Source: Deltaproteobacteria bacterium
GTDB taxonomy: Bacteria; Myxococcota_A; UBA9160; UBA6930
DNA length: 39,488 nucleotides
Direction: 5' to 3'
NCBI GenBank assembly: GCA_002687015.1
Contig: NYZB01000086.1
Span: 1 to 39,488 of the forward strand
This document shows, in pieces, positions 17,901 to 24,514 of this stretch (position 1 is the stretch's first letter; every line of letters begins with the position of its first letter). The position numbers and the translations under genes are program-made. The notes under the pieces were generated by a model. It had not been told where the DNA came from and made no database searches. It was given only the letters and a program-made list of their open reading frames with translations.

Positions 17901-18154
17901 TAGCCGCGCACCACCTCCGCGTACGGCACCGCGAGCATGGCCGTCGACAGGGGATAGGTGACCTGGTCCTCGACGACCTGCGGCGCCTGCCCGGGGTACT
18001 CCGTCAGGAGGATGACCTGCACGTCCGAGAGGTCCGGGATGGCATCGAGGGGCGTATTCAGGACGGCATAGGCACCCCACGCCACCAGCGCGCTGACGCC
18101 GAGCGCGACGAAGAAGGGGTTTCGCGCAGAGGCCTCGACGATTCTCCTCAGCAT
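14999..18154 (-). CDS. cusA: CusA-like heavy-metal RND efflux pump (Cu/Ag type)
   Basis: A 1051-residue inner-membrane RND pump of the heavy-metal-efflux group, the energised part of a tripartite system exporting monovalent copper or silver. The proton-relay helix is GTMIDAGIVMVENAHKHLE. The three methionine sites used by E. coli CusA are recognisable: DLLYMPTTLPG, APLSMIETT and the Met of TRIDMLST (residue 664). This supports Cu(I)/Ag(I) rather than Co/Zn/Cd specificity. Twelve membrane segments follow the usual pattern, such as LLLYLNFRRV and GLLPIMWGAG. The ATG at 18154 is chosen for its GGGGAG ribosome site and because it lies 4 bases after the cusB stop; an earlier in-frame start would overlap cusB. 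Confidence 0.95.
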   Translation of the reverse strand: MLRRIVEASARNPFFVALGVSALVAWGAYAVLNTPLDAIPDLSDVQVILLTEYPGQAPQVVEDQVTYPLSTAMLAVPYAEVVRGYSFFGLSFVYVIFEDGTDLYWARSRVLEALNFVSGRLPKGVTPTLGPDATGVGWVYEYALVDRTGKHDLSELRSIQDWQLRYELQTVPGVAEVASVGGYVRQYQVELDPNKLAAYGVALRQVRYAVERSNSDVGGRLVEMAESEFMIRGRGYVKEVQDLEEIAVGADEHGTPILLRNIGTVSLGPELRRGLTDLDGEGEAAAGIVIMRFGENALETIRGVRERLAELAETLPEGVEIVPVYDRSPLIERAVDNLQEKLMQQGAIVALICFVFLVHLRSALVAILLLPLGILFSFIVMYYQGINANIMSLGGIAIAIGTMIDAGIVMVENAHKHLERDRDHKPRLEILVDAATEVGPALFFSLLIITVSFLPIFTLEAQEGRLFKPLAFTKTYAMAGAALLSITVVPALMVWLVRGRILSEGRNPLNRAILWLYRPLIRGALRHRWAVLAAALLVLLASVPPARQLGCEFMPPLFEGDLLYMPTTLPGVSVSKAKDLLQQTDRIIAGFPEVERVFGKVGRAETATDPAPLSMIETTITLRPPSEWREGMTTQKLVTELDSAIRFPGLTNAWTMPIKTRIDMLSTGIKTPVGIKIAGPDLAMLQRIGEGIEATLRELPGTQSVYAERVVGGNYLDFDIDRRQIARYGLTIGDVQDVIQTAIGGMNVSQTIEGLERYPVNIRYSRELRHDIASLKRVLIPIPGGAQVPLGQLARFQFRKGPPSIKTENARPNAWVYIDLDGVDVGSYVAAAKRALADEVTIPTGYTLSWSGQYEYIERATTRLLLIVPITLGIIFLLLYLNFRRVSDTLMVIACIPFALIGGVLLLWLLDYDRSVAVAAGFLALAGLTAETGVIMLLFLNQARDRVLAEGRLRTRKDLWDAIVEGATHRARPLLMTVASDVIGLLPIMWGAGTGSETMRRIAAPMVGGVLSATLVTLVVIPILFSLVHGRGLPAGADSSRPEEGEAGPSN

Positions 18155-18158
18155 CGCG

Positions 18159-19526
18159 TCACTCCCCACCCTGGTCCTGGCGACCACCCTGGTGCGCCGA
18201 GGGGTCCATCGGGGCCATATCGGGCGGGGATTGGCCGCCCTCGTCGGGCTCTTCCGCCGCGAGCAGCTTTCGGACGGTTTCCTGCAGGTTGCTCTCGCTG
18301 TCGATCAGGAACTGGCTCGAGACGACGATCTCCTCTCCTTCGGAGAGGCCGTCGGTGATTTCGAGCCAGCCTTCACCCGAGTCGAGGCCCAGTGAGACCG
18401 GGCGTGGCGAGAAACGGCCTTCCCCGAGGGCGACGAAGACGAGGCTTCTCCTACCGGATCGAATCACGGCTTCGGAGGGAATCGCGACGACCGATTCCCT
18501 CGGAGCACCCTGGATGATGATGTTCCCGAACATCTCGGGTCGCAGCTCGCCATCCGGGTTCGGAAGCTCGAGCCGGACTTCCGCCGTGCGTGTCTTCGGA
18601 TCGAGGAAGGGCGAGATGTAGGTGAGGGGGCCCGAGTATTCCCTGCCGGGCAGGTAGGAGAGCTCCACGCTGCCTTGCTGTCCCAGCTCGAGCCAGGGGA
18701 GCTCGTACTCGTAGACGTCCGCCGTCACCCAGACCCGGGACAGGTCGGCGATGGTGTAGAGGTTCTGGTTGGGTCCGACCTCCATGCCGGAGCGAACGCC
18801 CAGCGCCGTGACGACCCCGCTCGTCGGCGCATGCAGGGTCAGCGTCTTCCGGATCTCGCCCGTTGCGAGGAGCCGGTCGATGTCCCGCTCCGAGATGTCC
18901 CAGAGCTCGAGTCGGCGTCGCGTGGCCTCGTAGAGGGAAGCTCCGCCGCCTCGCACGTCCGCGAAGGGGCTCTCTCCCGTGGTGTCCCGGTAGCGAGCCG
19001 CGACGAGGAGCTCCTCCTGGGTCGCGACGAGCTCCGGCGAGTAGACCTCGAGGAGCGGCTGGCCGCGTCGGACCGCCTGGCCGACGAAGTCGACGTTCAG
19101 CCTCTCGACCCAGCCTTGCACCTTCGTGTGGACGTGCTCGACGCGTCGCTCGTCGTAGGCGATGCGGCCCACGGCTCGAATCGAGCGGCTCAGGTCGCGG
19201 CGGACGACCCGCTCCGTCCGAACGCCAATGTTCTGGATGGTCTGCGAGTCGATCTCGACCGCGCCCTCCGTCGGCGCACCGCTCGAGCCCGGACAGACCG
19301 GCACCAGGTCCATCCCCATCGGGGACTTGCCGGGCTCCTCACGGACATAGGTCGGGTCCATCGGAGCCTTCCAGTAGAGCGGTTCGGCACCGCTGCAGGG
19401 GCCCTCGGCGGCCGCGGACGGCGGAGCAGGGGAAGGAGTGTGCCCTTCGAGCAGACCCCGGCCCCACCAGCCGGCGGCCACGGAGAAGACAATCGCAAGA
19501 ACGAGTAGGAGGAGCTTCTTCATCAT
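18159..19526 (-). CDS. cusB: CusB-like periplasmic adaptor with heavy-metal-binding domain
   Basis: A 455-residue membrane-fusion protein linking the RND pump to the outer-membrane channel. Residues 1-25 are a signal or anchor helix (KKLLLLVLAIVFSVAAGWW). Residues 51-78 form a heavy-metal-binding motif (YWKAPMDPTYV, then PMGMDLVPVC), which in relatives presents Cu/Ag to the pump. The barrel-sandwich and beta-barrel parts follow (VQGWVERLNVDFVGQAVRRG, LHAPTSGVVTALGV, YISPFLDPKTRTAEVRLELP). The ATG at 19526 overlaps the stop of the upstream outer-membrane gene in an ATGA arrangement, strong evidence for translational coupling and for this start over the much longer open frame. Confidence 0.93.
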   Translation of the reverse strand: MMKKLLLLVLAIVFSVAAGWWGRGLLEGHTPSPAPPSAAAEGPCSGAEPLYWKAPMDPTYVREEPGKSPMGMDLVPVCPGSSGAPTEGAVEIDSQTIQNIGVRTERVVRRDLSRSIRAVGRIAYDERRVEHVHTKVQGWVERLNVDFVGQAVRRGQPLLEVYSPELVATQEELLVAARYRDTTGESPFADVRGGGASLYEATRRRLELWDISERDIDRLLATGEIRKTLTLHAPTSGVVTALGVRSGMEVGPNQNLYTIADLSRVWVTADVYEYELPWLELGQQGSVELSYLPGREYSGPLTYISPFLDPKTRTAEVRLELPNPDGELRPEMFGNIIIQGAPRESVVAIPSEAVIRSGRRSLVFVALGEGRFSPRPVSLGLDSGEGWLEITDGLSEGEEIVVSSQFLIDSESNLQETVRKLLAAEEPDEGGQSPPDMAPMDPSAHQGGRQDQGGE

Positions 19527-20908
19527 CGCAAGGTCTCCCCGGCAGCGGCCTCGAGGGCGGCGTAGGCCTGTCGTCGGTCGGCTTCCGCGCGAACCGCTCG
19601 CAGCTCGGCGTTCAGGAGCCGCACCTGGCTGTCGAGCAGACCCAGGAACTCGACTCGGCCGACCTGGTAGCCGGAGCGACTGGACTCCAAGGACTGCCGG
19701 GCCTGAGGCACCAGACCCGTCCGAAGCAGCGTCGTCTCGGAGTCCGCACGGGTGAGCTCGGCGTGTGCAGAGCGAAGGGTCCCGAGGACCGAAGCTCGAG
19801 CGTCCCGATAGCGAGCCTCCGAACGGCGGAGCAGGGCCCGCCTCTCGGCGGCCCGGGCCTTCCACTTCGAGCGGTTCAGGGGCAGTCGAAGCGTGACCGA
19901 GGCAGCGAGGAAGTCATCGCCATCCACGGTGTCACCGGCAACGCGTCGTCGGACGCGGTAGCCGACGCCCAGATCGAAGTCCGGGTAGCCCTCGAGCTCC
20001 GCGACGCGAACCGCGTGTCGGGCCTGCTCGACCTCGGACTCGAGCACGAGCAGCCGGGCGTTCTTCGCCTCCAGGCCACTCGCCAGCGCTCGGAGGTCGG
20101 GGACCCTCGAGGCGTCCGAGAGAGCGTCGGTTCGAGGAAAACGGATGGCGATGGAGAGGTCCAGGAGACTCGAGAGCCTTGCTGAGGCTCGCTCGATCGC
20201 CGCTTCGCGCCCGAGCTTCTCGTCCAGGAGCGCAGTGAGCTCGACCTGGGCCCGAAGCACGTCCTGTTGGAGCCCTTGCCCCACCCGGTACTTGACCTCG
20301 GCGACCCGAACGAGCTGGCGCAGGAGCTCGATGTTGCTCTCCGTGATCTGCAGCGCCCGCTGCGAGAAGCCGAGCTCGGCCCATGCGGCTTCCACCTGGG
20401 AGGCCACGGCGAGCTCCCGGTCCATGACGGCGAAGGAGGCCGCCTCGGCGCCCGCCCGGGCCACGGCCTCGCGGTTCGAGAGAAGGCCGGGAAAGGGCAG
20501 GCGTTGATTCAGCCCCAGCTGATGCCCCGACAGGGGCGTGGACTCGAAGTCGAGGTCGCCGATCGGGATGTTGCTCGCCTCGTAGCGGAGCCTCGGGTCG
20601 TCGAGGGCTCCCGCCGGCAGGATCCGGCTGCTCGCGGCGTCGCGCGCGGCCAGGTCGGCGGCAATGGCAGGGTTCTCGGCAGCAGCGCGCTCGAGGCACC
20701 AGGCAAGCGGAAGCGGCGAGGGAAGAGGCTCCGCTTCCCCGAGCGAGGCGAGGAGGGTCGGATCCCCCATCGCGCCCCGTGTCTCGCTGCCGTGCGCCTG
20801 GATGCAGGTCGCCGCGAGGGTGATGAACACCCACGCGAGTGCTGCCGCGGCCCGTCCGGTCACGGCGAAGTCCGTTGACCGGCCGGGTTTTCGGGACTCG
20901 ATGGCCAT
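19523..20908 (-). CDS. cusC: CusC/TolC-like outer-membrane efflux channel
   Basis: A 461-residue TolC-family outer-membrane factor. A signal peptide covers about residues 1-40 (AAALAWVFITLAATCIQAHG). The paired OEP repeats follow, with periodic Ala/Glu/Arg helices typical of the coiled-coil tunnel (for example VEAAWAELGFSQRALQITE and a later related helix). LNQRLPFPGLLSNREAVARA marks the first repeat. The ATG at 20908 is chosen because GGAGAGGAAA lies just upstream; an in-frame ATG eight codons earlier is before that site. It is second in the metal-efflux operon, 135 bases after the small Cys/His protein, and overlaps cusB by 4 bases. Confidence 0.9.
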   Translation of the reverse strand: MAIESRKPGRSTDFAVTGRAAAALAWVFITLAATCIQAHGSETRGAMGDPTLLASLGEAEPLPSPLPLAWCLERAAAENPAIAADLAARDAASSRILPAGALDDPRLRYEASNIPIGDLDFESTPLSGHQLGLNQRLPFPGLLSNREAVARAGAEAASFAVMDRELAVASQVEAAWAELGFSQRALQITESNIELLRQLVRVAEVKYRVGQGLQQDVLRAQVELTALLDEKLGREAAIERASARLSSLLDLSIAIRFPRTDALSDASRVPDLRALASGLEAKNARLLVLESEVEQARHAVRVAELEGYPDFDLGVGYRVRRRVAGDTVDGDDFLAASVTLRLPLNRSKWKARAAERRALLRRSEARYRDARASVLGTLRSAHAELTRADSETTLLRTGLVPQARQSLESSRSGYQVGRVEFLGLLDSQVRLLNAELRAVRAEADRRQAYAALEAAAGETLR

Positions 20909-21043
20909 GTTTCCTCTCCTGAAGTGACGCACCCATCGCGACCGCTTCGCGCGGCCGCACGCAGAGAGAGCGCCGACGGCGAGGGGCGCTCCCGCGAACC
21001 CCGGAGACCTGCCCTTCGTGGCCGAGTCTCGGGGTGCGGTCTC

Positions 21044-21442
21044 TCAGAGAAGGAGCGTCGAGTTCAGGACGAGGATGTCAGGAGATGGGAGGCTCGCGTG
21101 GCGCCTCCAGAGCTCCGGCGGCAGGCGCCTGGCACCGGAGATCGAGAACGAGGCGGCGGCCGTGGGCGCTACTGGGACCAGGGAGGTGGCGGAGCCCTTC
21201 TTGGCATCGCTCTTGGCCGCGGCGAGCTGAGCCCCGTCGCAATCGCACGAGTGATCGCCGGGCTGCGGCGCTTCCGGGGCTTCCTGCTCGCTCTGGTGGC
21301 AAGAACCTGGCCCGCTCGGGTGCGGCTCTGCTGTCGCCAGCGCCACCGCCGGCACGGCGTCCAGGCAGGCGTGGGCGCAGAGCGGCGCCCTGAGCCCGAA
21401 GAGGGCCGCGAACGCGACGATGAGCCAGGCCTGCCACTTCAT
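21044..21442 (-). CDS. Small secreted Cys/His-containing protein leading the cus operon
   Basis: A 132-residue predicted exported protein I cannot name. Residues 1-25 are a signal peptide (LIVAFAALFGLRAPLCAHAC). The middle has a compact thiol and imidazole set: GSCHQSE and, about 18 residues on, DHSCDCDG. The C-terminus ends in a hydrophobic DILVLNSTLLL tail. The motif set and its place as first gene before cusC suggest a periplasmic metal-binding or sensing accessory of Cu/Ag efflux; this is inference. The start at 21442 is chosen because it gives a complete signal peptide; no good ribosome site is visible. The promoter and CsoR-like palindrome lie 54-104 bases upstream. Confidence 0.7.
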   Translation of the reverse strand: MKWQAWLIVAFAALFGLRAPLCAHACLDAVPAVALATAEPHPSGPGSCHQSEQEAPEAPQPGDHSCDCDGAQLAAAKSDAKKGSATSLVPVAPTAAASFSISGARRLPPELWRRHASLPSPDILVLNSTLLL

Positions 21443-21495
21443 GGGTCGTCTGCGAGCTCTCACAGATCCCCATCGGCCGGCCGACGAGTCGACCT

Positions 21496-21514
21496 GATAC
21501 CCTTGGGGGGTATC
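21496..21514. promoter_or_regulatory. CsoR-type operator palindrome
   Basis: GATACCC (21496-21502) and GGGTATC (21508-21514) form a perfect inverted repeat around TTGGG. The ATACCC...GGGTAT core matches the known operator type of CsoR/CstR-family copper or persulfide repressors. It lies just downstream of the -10 box of the predicted minus-strand promoter and would cover the transcription start of the cus operon, the classic place for a repressor released by Cu(I). No csoR gene is in the window. Confidence 0.7.
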
Positions 21515-21517
21515 GGT

Positions 21518-21546
21518 AATATGATCCCTCCGGGCCGGGGAGGCAA
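21518..21546 (-). promoter_or_regulatory. Sigma-70-like promoter of the cus operon
   Basis: On the minus strand, a -35 TTGCCT (21541-21546) and a -10 CATATT (21518-21523) are separated by exactly 17 bases. Each hexamer matches consensus at four positions. The predicted start, near 21511, lies inside the CsoR-type palindrome, about 70 bases before the ATG of the first operon gene. Confidence 0.55.
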
Positions 21547-21579
21547 GGGCGGCCACCGCCCTGCGGTATCCTGCGGCGC

Positions 21580-22044
21580 ATGGACAGGGACCCGCGCAGG
21601 ATCGGTCCGTTGGGGTGGCTCGGCCTCGTCTTCGTGCTCGCCTGCGGCGGAGACGGGCCCACGGCCATGTTCCCGGGTGGCCCCCTCACCAGCGGCGAGT
21701 GGATCGAGGAGACCGAGGTCGATTGGTCCTTCGCCAGCGAGATCGAGGAGATCGAGCTCCAGAGCGGTGGAAGCTCGCGCACGACCTGGATCGCCGTGAT
21801 CGGCGAGCAGGCCTTCGTGCCCTGCAGCCTCGAGTTCCCTCCCTTCAAGACCTGGCACGAGGACGCTCTCACGGATCCGAGCGCCGTCGTGCGGGTCGGG
21901 GGCAAGCGCTACCGGCGCACCCTCCAGAAGGTCGAAGACGCGCAGCTCCAGGCGGAGCTCGAGGCCCTGGTCGAAGAGAAGTACGGAGGCTCGCCCGGCG
22001 ACGGCGGCGTCTGGTTCTTCCTGCTCGCGTCACCGGCGGGCTAG
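21580..22044 (+). CDS. Putative lipoprotein, split-barrel-like
   Basis: A 154-residue small protein. The N-terminus GPLGWLGLVFVLACGG contains a possible lipobox (LAC), so it may be an outer-membrane or periplasmic lipoprotein. The body GEWIEETEVDWSFASEIEEIE, WIAVIGEQAFVPCSL and AVVRVGGKRYRRTLQKVED has the alternating strand pattern of flavin-reductase-type split barrels (DUF2255/nitroreductase-like); this is by resemblance, not by a diagnostic motif. A related layout is seen in the small lipoprotein at 37192. It is divergent from the cus operon across 137 bases and is followed after 3 bases by the truncated VOC-like frame. Function unknown. Confidence 0.65.
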   Translation: MDRDPRRIGPLGWLGLVFVLACGGDGPTAMFPGGPLTSGEWIEETEVDWSFASEIEEIELQSGGSSRTTWIAVIGEQAFVPCSLEFPPFKTWHEDALTDPSAVVRVGGKRYRRTLQKVEDAQLQAELEALVEEKYGGSPGDGGVWFFLLASPAG

Positions 22045-22047
22045 CCC

Positions 22048-22224
22048 TTGAGCCGGATCTTCGGGGAGCTTCGCCAGAACGCCTACGTCGTCCCCGACAT
22101 CGCGGCTGGCCCCGGAGCTGCGACCGAGCTGTCCGAAGTGAGTGGAGGCAAGGGGCTCTTCTTCGGGCGGATCCCGAAGGCGGCGGCAAGCTGGTACGGC
22201 TCGAACCCGATCCGGCGACGATGA
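22048..22224 (+). pseudogene. Probable N-terminal remnant of a VOC/glyoxalase-like gene
   Basis: A 58-codon frame starting at TTG 22048. Its first 18 residues (SRIFGELRQNAYVVPDI) look like the opening strand of vicinal-oxygen-chelate proteins, and GGKGLFFGRIPK resembles the following VOC segment, but the frame ends after about a third of a normal domain. Its TGA overlaps the ATG of the selenoprotein gene. It is best read as a truncated or decayed gene; a short functional peptide is less likely. The family match is from pattern memory only. Confidence 0.35.
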
Positions 22225-23168
22225 CCATGGCCGGAAGCAAGCCGCCGGTCGACTACATCCGCCGCACCGAGGAGCAATACAGCGCCCTGGGCTACCCCGT
22301 CTATCGGTGGGTGGAGAGCGAGACGCCGCCGCCCTGGGCTCCGGTCCGCAAGCCGCTCTCCGAGAGCCGCCTCGGCCTCGTCGCGTCGGGGGGCATCTAC
22401 GTCGCCGGCCAGGTCGCCTTCCACTTCAAGGACGACTTCAGCTACCGGGTGATCGATACCTCGACGCCCGCGAGCGAGCTGCGGGCGACCCACTTCGCCT
22501 ACGACCTGACGGATGCGCGCAGCGACCCGAACGTGGTCTTCCCCACGGCCACCCTGCGCGGGTTGGTGGCCGAGGGCAAGCTCGGTGCGCTCTCCGAGCG
22601 CGCCTACACCTTCATGGGCGGGATCTACTCCTCGCGGAAGGTTCGGGACGTCCTGGCGCCGGCCCTGGCGGACCGGCTCGTCCAGGACGAGGTCGATCTG
22701 GCGCTGCTGGTGCCCGTCTGACCCGTCTGCCATCAGTCCGTGGGACTGATCGCAAGGGAGATCGAAGGCCGGGGGATTCCGACCCTCTCGATGACCAGCG
22801 CCCTCTCGATCACGCGCTCGGTGAACCCCCCGCGCGCGGCCTTCCTCGACTACCCGCTTGGCCACACCACGGGCAAGCCCCACGAGCCCGCCCTGCAACG
22901 CAGCCTGCTCCTCGATGCACTGACCGCCTTCGAGACCCTGGAGGAGCCCGGAGCCGTGCTGGAACTGCCCTACACGTGGGAAGAAGGCGATGCGTGGAAG
23001 GACCACGTGATGCGTCCGGATCCGTCGGCCGGGAGTGGAGAGGCGGCCGACGACCGGACGGCCCGCCACGACACGCCGCAGTACCAGACCGAGCGGGACC
23101 GGGAGTTGGCTCAGGAGGCGCTTGCCTCCGGGGGTTGCGAGACCTGCGTGTTCCTGTCCGACCCTTGA
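22221..23168 (+). CDS. GrdB-like selenoprotein with in-frame UGA (Sec167)
   Basis: One 315-residue protein, if TGA 22719-22721 is read as selenocysteine. The two halves are in the same frame and make one continuous fold: N-terminal YIRRTEEQYSALGYPVYRW, LGLVASGGIYVAG, THFAYDLTDARSDPNVVFP, then LALLVPV-U-PVCHQSVGLIARE, SITRSVNPPRAAFLDYPLGH and TPQYQTERDRELAQ, ending in a CETC motif (Cys306, Cys309). This matches the glycine/sarcosine/betaine reductase selenoprotein B superfamily. U167-P-V-C170 is a UxxC redox motif, so a thiol/selenol reductase-type reaction is likely; the substrate is unknown. A hairpin 18 bases after the UGA supports recoding. The start at ATG 22221 has no clear ribosome site (ATG 22227 is an alternative). 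An automatic caller would split it into two genes. Confidence 0.85.
22728..22754 (+). promoter_or_regulatory. Putative bacterial SECIS hairpin
   Basis: Immediately after the Sec codon the mRNA can fold into ATCAGTCC (22732-22739), loop GUG (22740-22742), GGACTGAT (22743-22750), a perfect 8-bp stem. Beyond one C-C mismatch, TGC/GCA adds three more pairs. Eighteen bases separate the UGA from the loop, and the loop begins with G; both agree with the known rules for bacterial SelB-binding SECIS elements. The same bases also encode conserved residues of the redox motif region. Confidence 0.75.
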
Positions 23169-23201
23169 GCCCGACCCGTCCAACGGCCCTCCCGTCATCG
23201 G

Positions 23202-23429
23202 GTCCGCGACGACTGGCTCTTCCACCTCCGCGAGGATCCGACGGAGCAGGAGGACCTGGCCGCGAGAGAGCCCGAACGGGTGGCCGCCCTGAAGCGGCTC
23301 CTGGCCGAGCACAATGCGGAGCAGGCGCCCAGTGCCTGGCCCGGGCGAACCGAGTCGCCCGTCAACATCGACAAGACCCTGCTCGACGCCGATGCTCCGG
23401 ACAACGAGTACATCGACTTCCCGAACTGA
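23202..23429 (+). pseudogene. C-terminal remnant of a sulfatase gene
   Basis: Seventy-five codons with no own start encode the typical tail of an arylsulfatase-type protein: VRDDWLFHLREDPTEQEDLA, then a helix ending LLAEHNAEQAP and ESPVNIDKTL before NEYIDFPN and the stop. The catalytic domain is absent; upstream lies the selenoprotein gene, whose stop is only 33 bases away in the same frame. It is thus a fragment left by deletion or by insertion of the upstream gene. The intact sulfatase-fold gene at 25199 has a different tail. Confidence 0.65.
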
Positions 23430-23447
23430 GGACGTGCGGAGGCCGCC

Positions 23448-24497
23448 ATGCAAGAGGACCAGAACAAGAGCGTCGCCAGTCGGCGGAGCTTCCTGCAGGG
23501 CATGGCGATGCTGGGCGTGGGCGGGGCGACGCTCCTGCGCTCAGGGGATGCCCGGGCGGCGGTCTTCGCCGCCCGAGCGGTGGTCGGCACGAATCCGCCG
23601 CTGCCGGAGCTGGGCAAGCGCACCCTCGGCCGAACGGGATTCGAGGGAAGTCGCCTGGTCTTCGGCTGTGGTGCGGCGCTCTCACAGAGGCCCAACGACG
23701 AACTCCTCGAAGCCGCCTTCGAGGCCGGCGTGAACGTCTTCGACGTGGGAACCAGGCACTACTACCACGACGCCGAGAAGAACCTGGCCCCCTTCCTGAA
23801 ACGGCACCGCGACGAGGTCTTCCTGATCTCCAAGGCCTTCGTCCCCCTCGAGTTGGAGCCGGGGCAGCAGGTCTCCGCGAGCGAGCTCAAGGCCGCGGCG
23901 CAGGGCTGGCTCGCCATGATGGACGAGAGCCTCGCCGAGCTCCAGGTGGACCACCTGGACGCCTACTACCTGATGGCCTCGAACAACACCGCGGTCGTCG
24001 GCAGCGACGAGATGCAGGAGGCCTTCCAGAAGGCGAAACAGGCCGGCAAGGTCCGTCACCTGGGCCTCAGCACCCACCAGGACGCCGAGCAGGTGCTCGA
24101 GGCCGCCATCGCAAAGGGCGGCTTCGATCTGGCGCAGATCGCGATCACTCCGGCCGGCTGGTACGACTGGGGGGACAAGTCGATCCTGAAGGGCACGCCA
24201 CCGATGACCGAGCTGCAGCCCCTCCTGGCTCGCGCCCGGGAGGCGGGCATCGGCCTGATCGGAATGAAGGCGGGCCGCTACCTGGCCGGTCGCAAGTTCC
24301 TGGGCTGGGGCAACCCCGGAGCCTTCGACGAGTACTACGACGCCAAGCTGCTGGGTGCGAAGCTCTCGGCCTTCCAGCGCAGCTACGCCTACGTGCTCGA
24401 GCACGGCCTCGACGCCGTCAACGCGGACAGCCAGAGCCTTCCCCACCTGCACGAGAACCTGATTGCGGCGGCAACCTCGGCGGAGTACCTCGCCTAG
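23448..24497 (+). CDS. Tat-exported aldo/keto reductase
   Basis: A 349-residue NAD(P)H-dependent aldo/keto reductase with a twin-arginine signal (ASRRSFLQGMAMLGVGGATL), probably periplasmic. The barrel begins KRTLGRTGFEGSRLVFGC. VNVFDVGTRHYYHDAEKN carries the catalytic Asp and Tyr, and VFLISKAF the catalytic Lys. The usual His of the YxxH strand is not obvious, since DAYYLMASNN has Met/Ala there. AGKVRHLGLSTHQ and IGLIGMKAGRYL are family segments. A GGAGG ribosome site lies 6 bases before the ATG. It begins 18 bases after the sulfatase remnant, suggesting it was once cotranscribed with that sulfatase. Confidence 0.88.
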   Translation: MQEDQNKSVASRRSFLQGMAMLGVGGATLLRSGDARAAVFAARAVVGTNPPLPELGKRTLGRTGFEGSRLVFGCGAALSQRPNDELLEAAFEAGVNVFDVGTRHYYHDAEKNLAPFLKRHRDEVFLISKAFVPLELEPGQQVSASELKAAAQGWLAMMDESLAELQVDHLDAYYLMASNNTAVVGSDEMQEAFQKAKQAGKVRHLGLSTHQDAEQVLEAAIAKGGFDLAQIAITPAGWYDWGDKSILKGTPPMTELQPLLARAREAGIGLIGMKAGRYLAGRKFLGWGNPGAFDEYYDAKLLGAKLSAFQRSYAYVLEHGLDAVNADSQSLPHLHENLIAAATSAEYLA

Positions 24498-24514
24498 ACG
24501 GGTTCGATGGGAGC

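Noticed and set aside
21615-22220. The open frame running upstream of the selenoprotein start as an N-terminal extension
   Set aside because: It is the Arg-rich shadow of the lipoprotein gene in another frame; family resemblance begins just after the ATG at 22221.
22719-22721. TGA as a simple nonsense mutation or sequencing error splitting a dead gene
   Set aside because: Both halves keep good coding character and motifs, the next residues give UxxC, and a well-placed SECIS-like stem follows. It cannot be excluded without homologues.
23166-23168. A second in-frame TGA, after which the frame stays open to 23429, as a second Sec codon
   Set aside because: The protein already ends naturally with a CETC motif, the following 30 bases do not look like this family, and the later residues are clearly sulfatase C-terminus.
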